From contig JAWKRR010000014.1 in NCBI GenBank assembly GCA_041389525.1, forward strand, positions 1 to 64,000: 64,000 nucleotides of DNA. Reading direction: 5' to 3'. This stretch comes from JACKFB01 sp041389525. Its GTDB lineage: Bacteria; Myxococcota_A; UBA9042; PHBI01; JACKFB01. The notes beneath the pieces were generated by a model. It saw only the letters and a program-made list of their open reading frames with translations. It did no database searches and was not told the origin of the DNA. A program made the translations under genes and the position numbers. Shown in pieces: positions 57,364 to 64,000 of this stretch; position 1 is the first letter of the stretch; each line of letters opens with the position of its first letter.

Positions 57364-57738
57364 ATGTCGAAGAAGCTTTTCGTGGGTGGTCTTAGCTGGG
57401 ACACCAATGACGCCAGCCTTGAGCAGGCCTTTTCCGCGTTCGGAGAGGTCACCGAAGCCAAGGTGATCACCGATCGCGAGACCGGCCGTTCGCGCGGCTT
57501 TGGGTTCGTGACGTTCACCGACGGCGCGTCGGCGGACAAGGCCATCCAGGAGATGGACAGCTCCACGCTCGACGGGCGCACGATCCGGGTCAATGAGGCC
57601 CAGGACAAGCGCTCCGGCGGCGGCGGCGGCGGCGGTGGCCGTGGTGGCTACGGCGGCGGCGGCGGCGGCGGCCGTGGTGGCTACGGCGGCGGCGGCGGCG
57701 GCGGCTACGGCGGCGGCGGCGGCGGCGATCGCTGGTAG
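57364..57738 (+). CDS. RRM RNA-binding protein with Gly-rich tail
   Basis: A 124-residue protein. Residues 1-80 are a complete RNA-recognition motif with RNP2 (Leu-Phe-Val-Gly-Gly-Leu) and RNP1 (Arg-Gly-Phe-Gly-Phe-Val-Thr-Phe). The last 40 residues are runs of Gly broken by Arg-Gly-Gly-Tyr-Gly, as in cold-induced cyanobacterial and plant Gly-rich RNA-binding proteins. Such bacterial proteins are single-stranded RNA binders or chaperones. It has its own leader and is closed by an intrinsic terminator, so it is a single-gene unit. The repeated GGCGGC codons (57619-57726) are prone to length change. Confidence 0.95.
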   Translation: MSKKLFVGGLSWDTNDASLEQAFSAFGEVTEAKVITDRETGRSRGFGFVTFTDGASADKAIQEMDSSTLDGRTIRVNEAQDKRSGGGGGGGGRGGYGGGGGGGRGGYGGGGGGGYGGGGGGDRW

Positions 57739-57764
57739 TCCCCCTAGGGACTGACCCAGTCAGG

Positions 57765-57796
57765 AAAGGCGGAGCTCTCGGGCTCCGCCTTTTTTT
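57765..57796 (+). terminator. Intrinsic terminator of the RRM gene
   Basis: AAAGGCGGAGC (57765-57775) pairs with GCTCCGCCTTT (57782-57792) around a 6-base loop and is followed by more T, giving a run of eight. It is the best Rho-independent terminator in the window and also lies 3' of the convergent gene ending at 57843. Confidence 0.93.
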
Positions 57797-57842
57797 GTGC
57801 CCGGCGTCCGGTGTGGGGGGGCCGCCGGCGGGCCCGGACTTC

Positions 57843-59012
57843 TCAGGGGCCTTCGGCCGCGAGGGGGTCGGCGAGGTCCTCTGGCGACACGGCGTCGAGG
57901 AGCAGGTCGAAGACCGGCGCGAAGGAGTCGTAGACGCTCTCGTGGACGAAGTAGGAGGCGGTGATGCCGTCCTTTTCGCGGGCGTAGGGGCGGTCGCGGG
58001 AGCCGCTGAGCCAGAAGTCGACGCGGGCCCAGAAGGAGTCGGCCTCGAGCCAGATGGTGATGACCCCTTTGTCCCACTGCATGCTGTAGATCTCCCAGCC
58101 GCCGGGCAGCGCCTGGTCGCGCGTGATCGGGCCGAGGTGCTGGAGCTGGGCACCCTCGGGCTCGGGCGGGCGCTGCTCGCCGGTCGAGCTGTGGAGGGTG
58201 ACAGGCACGGCGAGCAGGGCGAGCAGCCCGGCCGCGAGGATGGGGGTGCGCCACGCCGGCTGGCGCTCGGCGAGGGTCGGGCGCGGGCCCGGGCCGAAGC
58301 CGAAGACCACGAGCACCGCGATGGCTGACAGCGCCGGGATGGGTGTGCTCAGCGCCAGGGTCAGGTGCAGCGCGATGAGCAGGGCGGCGCTCAGCGCGCG
58401 GGCCCGGCGTCCCACGAGAAAGAGGACCGCGCTGAGCTCGGCGACCATCGAGAACACAGTCAGCGCCTGCGCGGCAGCGCGGGACTCGACGAGCCAAGCG
58501 TTGAGCGGCCAGTGCCCCGTGGGCTCGTAGAAGTCGGCCACGCTGCGCCGCAGGAGGTCCGGATCAAGCCAGCCCATCCCCTGGAGCTGGAACTTGCTGA
58601 GGGCCGCGGCGACGTAGATGGCGCCGAGGGTCGCGGTGGCTGCGCTGAGGGCGACCTGCTCGCGGGCGGCGGCGTCGGGCTCGCGCAAGAGCCAGCGCGC
58701 GACGACGCGGCCGAGGGCCCAGGCCGAGATCATGGCACCCGGGTAGAGGGCGCTCTCGACGGGGTAGAGCGCGCCGCGATGGGCGGCGACCACCGCCGTG
58801 CTGCAGGCCAGCGCGGCGACCAGCGGCCAGATGGCGCCGCCGTAGCGCAGACCCCACCACGCGAGGGCCGCGCCCGCGACGCCGAGGGCCGGCAGCCACA
58901 GGGTGGGCGCGGCCTCGTGGAGCGACCAGAGCTGATGCGCCAGCTCCCAAGTGAAGAGCAGGGCCAGCACGCGGCGGGGCCAGCGGGTCGGCTCGGGTGG
59001 GGGCGGGCTCAC
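57843..59012 (-). CDS. HTTM-like (vitamin K carboxylase-like) membrane protein
   Basis: A 389-residue protein. It begins at a GTG that overlaps the stop of the upstream gene (GTGA), replacing a longer open frame that shadows that gene. Residues about 12-275 contain seven or eight membrane helices with Leu-Ser-Lys-Phe-Gln-Leu-Gln-Gly-Met-Gly-Trp-Leu (a Lys/Trp loop typical of HTTM/gamma-carboxylase-like membrane domains). The last 115 residues are soluble and contain Trp-Glu-Ile-Tyr-Ser-Met-Gln-Trp. HTTM proteins are related to the gamma-glutamyl carboxylase, but the catalytic residues cannot be judged by eye. It is translationally coupled to the 59009-59443 gene. Confidence 0.75.
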   Translation of the reverse strand: MSPPPPEPTRWPRRVLALLFTWELAHQLWSLHEAAPTLWLPALGVAGAALAWWGLRYGGAIWPLVAALACSTAVVAAHRGALYPVESALYPGAMISAWALGRVVARWLLREPDAAAREQVALSAATATLGAIYVAAALSKFQLQGMGWLDPDLLRRSVADFYEPTGHWPLNAWLVESRAAAQALTVFSMVAELSAVLFLVGRRARALSAALLIALHLTLALSTPIPALSAIAVLVVFGFGPGPRPTLAERQPAWRTPILAAGLLALLAVPVTLHSSTGEQRPPEPEGAQLQHLGPITRDQALPGGWEIYSMQWDKGVITIWLEADSFWARVDFWLSGSRDRPYAREKDGITASYFVHESVYDSFAPVFDLLLDAVSPEDLADPLAAEGP

Positions 59013-59443
59013 CACGCGGCACGGCAGGTGGCGATGGGGCAGGACGCAGTCTGAGCGCCGGCGGCGTCGAGGACGGTGGTGAGGCGGACCAAGCGCAGCT
59101 CGCGGCCGTCGTCGCAGGCGCCGACGTGGGTCTGCAGGTGCTCCCACTGCGCGGACTCGACGACGGCGTTGGCGAGGCCGTGCCCGCAGCCGGCGTCCCA
59201 GGACTCGCGCGTGAGGTCGGGGCAGCAGAAGCGGTCGACGGCGCGGAGGAAGACGGCGCCGCCTTGCGCGTCGACGCCGGAGACCACGCTGGCGTCGCCC
59301 GGGGCGGGGCGGCCGAAGAGCGCCAGGCGCTGGACCGGGTAGTAGACGTTGCTGAAGAGCGCCAGCATCAGGAAGACGCCGACGGCGGCCAGCGCGGCGC
59401 GGCGGCTGGCGTAGCGGACGGCGGCCTCGGAGGGCTCGGTCAC
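59009..59443 (-). CDS. Small membrane-anchored Cys-containing protein, coupled to the HTTM-like gene
   Basis: A 144-residue protein from a GTG at 59443 with GGGAG 6 bases upstream. It has one membrane helix (about 17-35) and a periplasmic part with Cys residues (Phe-Cys-Cys-Pro, Ala-Gly-Cys-Gly-His, Gly-Ala-Cys-Asp, Ser-Cys-Pro-Ile-Ala-Thr-Cys) that could form disulfides. Its stop overlaps the next GTG by four bases (GTGA). I recognise no family. Given the coupling it is probably a partner of the HTTM-like protein. Confidence 0.7.
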   Translation of the reverse strand: MTEPSEAAVRYASRRAALAAVGVFLMLALFSNVYYPVQRLALFGRPAPGDASVVSGVDAQGGAVFLRAVDRFCCPDLTRESWDAGCGHGLANAVVESAQWEHLQTHVGACDDGRELRLVRLTTVLDAAGAQTASCPIATCRAAW

Positions 59444-59623
59444 CGGCGGCTCCCGACCCGGGCGCCATCGCCTGCGCGCGCTTGCCCCCTGTGCCTCGAC
59501 GTCATCGCCCACGACTCCCGGCTGTTCGGCCTGGAGCATAGCGACTCGCGCGGGGGATCGGTAGGCGCGGCGTGTGCGCGGGGGGGCGCGAGGCCCCGTT
59601 CCGGCGCGGGTGACGCGCCGCGT

Positions 59624-62458
<2,835 letters not shown>

Positions 62459-62593
62459 TGGAAAGGTCACCGCGTGCGCACGCGCTCGACCCGTGGGGTG
62501 AGTGCGCAGGCGCGCGGGGCGATGGGAGGCCGCGGTGAACGGCCTTCCATCTACCCTACGGCACCGAAGGAGGTGTCACAACCACCCGGAATC

Positions 62594-62650
62594 GCACGCG
62601 CGGGTAAAAGCGCCGCGCGTGCGACGAGCCCGCCGATCGCGCGCGGGCTC
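62594..62650 (-). terminator. Two tandem hairpins after the propeller-protein gene
   Basis: Read on the minus strand, just after the stop at 62655: an 8-bp stem (62627-62634 with 62643-62650) and then a perfect 11-bp stem (62594-62604 with 62614-62624) around 9 bases. No T-run. They separate the propeller gene from the MASE1 kinase gene; the gap 62459-62593 shows no gene. Confidence 0.6.
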
Positions 62651-62654
62651 GCGG

Positions 62655-64000
62655 CTACTTGGCGACGCGGATGCGGAACGCGGTCTTGCTCAGGATACCC
62701 ACGGCGTAGAGGGTCTTGCCGTCGGCGGAGAGCGCCAGCGCGAAGGCGCCGTTCATACCCACGTCCCCGTCGCCGGCGTTGGTCAGCACGACGCGCTTGG
62801 CGCCATCGGGGGCGACGTGGAAGACGTTGCCGACGTTTCCGGCGGCCACGTACGCGTTGCCCGCGGCGTCGACCACGACGTCCTCCGCCTCGGTCAGCGA
62901 GTGGATGCCGTCGCCCGACGCGTCGAGGATCAACGTCACCGCCCCGCCGGGCGTGATCTTGAAGACGTTGTCGCTGGACTTGCAGACCACATAGACATTG
63001 CCCGCGCCGTCGATGGCCATGTCCTCGCAGCCCGCGGCTGTGGCCACCCCGTCGCCGGTGGAGTCCAGGATGCGGGTGACCACGCCCAGCGGGGTCCGCT
63101 TGAACACGTCGCCGCCGGCGGTGGACACGTAGATGTTGCCGTTGGCGTCGCTCTCCACGCAGTTGGGGTTGGTCATCGCGTGGGTCCCGTCGCCGGTGCT
63201 GTCGACGACCGGGGCGATGGCCCCGAGCGGCGTCAGCTGGAAGACGACGTCGGTGGTGGTGGACGCGGCGTAGACGTTGCCCGCGGAGTCGAGGGCCAGG
63301 CCGCCGGAGCTCCCCTCGTAGTTGGTCACCCCGTCCGCGATCTGGTCGAGGATCTGGGTGATGCCCCCCAGCGGCGTGGTCCTGAAGACGTTGTCGCTGC
63401 CGCCGATGCCCATGGCTGTGTAGAGGTTTCCGGCGGGATCGACCCGCGACTCGAAGGGCCCGTTCAGGGTGTTGAAGCCGTCGCCCGTCGAGTCGAGGAC
63501 CACGGAGATGACTCCCAGCGGCGTGACCTTGAACACGTTGTTCGAGCCCAGGCCGTTGATGAAGACGTTGCCCGAGGAGTCGAGGTCGATGTCGCTGAGC
63601 AGGCTGACGCTGGCCGGGGCAGCGAGGGCCGCGCTGAAGATCGGCGTCACCGAGATGTCGCAGGCGGCCGAGCAGCCGTCCTCGTCCTCGTTCCCGCCGT
63701 CGTCGCACACCTCGAAGAGGCCGATGTTGCCGTCGCCACAGTAGCCCTCGAGCTGACATCTGGCGTCGCAGCCGTCGTCGTCCTCATTGTTGCCGTCGTC
63801 GCAACCCTCGAACGCGTCGACGACGCCGTCGCCGCAGGTGCGGCAGTGCAGGCCGCCGTCCACCAGCGGGTTCGACGTCTCATAGGTGATCGCCAGCGCC
63901 AGGGTCCCCGAGGTCGTCGTCGGCAAGGTGCCGTCCGCGGCGGTGAAGTCGACGTAGGCGCACTCATCGTAGCAGCGGCGCATGAGCTCAAAGGTCGGGA
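62655..64000 (-). CDS. DUF4215-type Cys-rich and beta-propeller repeat protein (5' end outside the window)
   Basis: The frame is open to the right edge (residues before the first Met continue without a stop), so the gene starts beyond 64000. The visible 448 residues have two DUF4215-type myxobacterial Cys-rich units (Cys-Gly-Asp-Gly, Glu-x-Cys-Asp-Asp-Gly-Asn/Gly, Asp-Gly-Cys, about 52-110 from the first visible Met). They are followed by at least six propeller-type repeats of about 50 residues, each with Asp-x-x-Gly-Asn-(Val/Ile)-Tyr and (Phe/Ser)-x-x-(Thr/Ala)-Pro-x-Gly, as in NHL/SMP-type blades. It ends in Thr-Ala-Phe-Arg-Ile-Arg-Val-Ala-Lys. A signal peptide cannot be seen. Probably a surface or secreted protein; function unknown. 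Confidence 0.85.
   Translation of the reverse strand, partial: PTFELMRRCYDECAYVDFTAADGTLPTTTSGTLALAITYETSNPLVDGGLHCRTCGDGVVDAFEGCDDGNNEDDDGCDARCQLEGYCGDGNIGLFEVCDDGGNEDEDGCSAACDISVTPIFSAALAAPASVSLLSDIDLDSSGNVFINGLGSNNVFKVTPLGVISVVLDSTGDGFNTLNGPFESRVDPAGNLYTAMGIGGSDNVFRTTPLGGITQILDQIADGVTNYEGSSGGLALDSAGNVYAASTTTDVVFQLTPLGAIAPVVDSTGDGTHAMTNPNCVESDANGNIYVSTAGGDVFKRTPLGVVTRILDSTGDGVATAAGCEDMAIDGAGNVYVVCKSSDNVFKITPGGAVTLILDASGDGIHSLTEAEDVVVDAAGNAYVAAGNVGNVFHVAPDGAKRVVLTNAGDGDVGMNGAFALALSADGKTLYAVGILSKTAFRIRVAK

Overview
The window is high-GC, gene-dense DNA from a large-genome Gram-negative bacterium, most likely a member of the Myxococcota (deltaproteobacterial lineage). The grounds are: C-terminal tails that look like MYXO-CTERM sorting signals (proteins ending at 8552 and 49980); MopE-like calcium/metal-binding motif repeats; DUF4215-type and other Cys-rich repeats; lipoproteins that start with Cys-rich then Ala/Pro/Asp-rich linkers; a CarF/PEDS-like lipid desaturase fragment; and an Ala/Pro/Arg-heavy codon usage. 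No rRNA, tRNA, CRISPR array, transposase or phage gene was seen.

Layout. 1-5624: the 3' end of a probable lipid desaturase, a decayed second copy of that 3' end, and three paralogous secreted lipoprotein genes that share interchangeable modules. 5934-10895: a zincin-like lipoprotein, a DsbA/FrnE-like lipoprotein, a TetR regulator, an alpha/beta-hydrolase lipoprotein with Cys at the nucleophile position, and a small lipoprotein, with three GAA-N6-TTC inverted repeats near the regulator and hydrolase promoters. 11058-14883: a tightly coupled operon of SGNH hydrolase, ferritin-like di-iron protein, NodU/CmcH-type carbamoyltransferase and a DUF5989 membrane peptide, which looks like a modification cassette for an unknown metabolite or glycan. 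14894-17033: a Cys-rich lipoprotein with a C-terminal CX4CH haem-type domain, and a HEAT-like protein. 17125-20801: a two-gene P-loop ATPase/STAND NTPase operon, a candidate signal-transduction or conflict system. 20876-34507: secreted enzymes and surface proteins (metallopeptidase, arylsulfotransferase-like, FG-GAP/ASPIC, beta-barrel, pectinacetylesterase-like), an MscS channel with a cyclic-nucleotide-binding domain, and a spermidine-synthase-like membrane protein.

34518-39615: an operon joined by two ATGA overlaps (CHASE8-type hybrid histidine kinase, YfiR-like periplasmic protein, TonB-dependent receptor). 39967-57050: three very large surface proteins plus a di-haem peroxidase. The 2548-residue protein joins a copper-radical (galactose/glyoxal) oxidase, lectin-like and Ig-like domains, a beta-propeller, a di-haem cytochrome c peroxidase and about ten EGF-like units with a C-terminal sorting tail. 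The next gene, overlapping by GTGA, is a second di-haem peroxidase lipoprotein. 57364-64000: a Gly-rich RRM protein with a strong intrinsic terminator, a coupled membrane-protein pair, a MASE1-PAS hybrid kinase and the 3' part of a DUF4215/beta-propeller protein cut by the window edge.

Overall this is a secretome-dense region: about 14 of 35 genes carry a lipobox and at least four more have an export signal. The most promising leads are the oxidase-peroxidase fusion, the P-loop/STAND pair, the carbamoyltransferase operon, the YfiR/hybrid-kinase/TonB operon and the module-shuffling lipoprotein family. All functional calls come from reading motifs; no database search was run.
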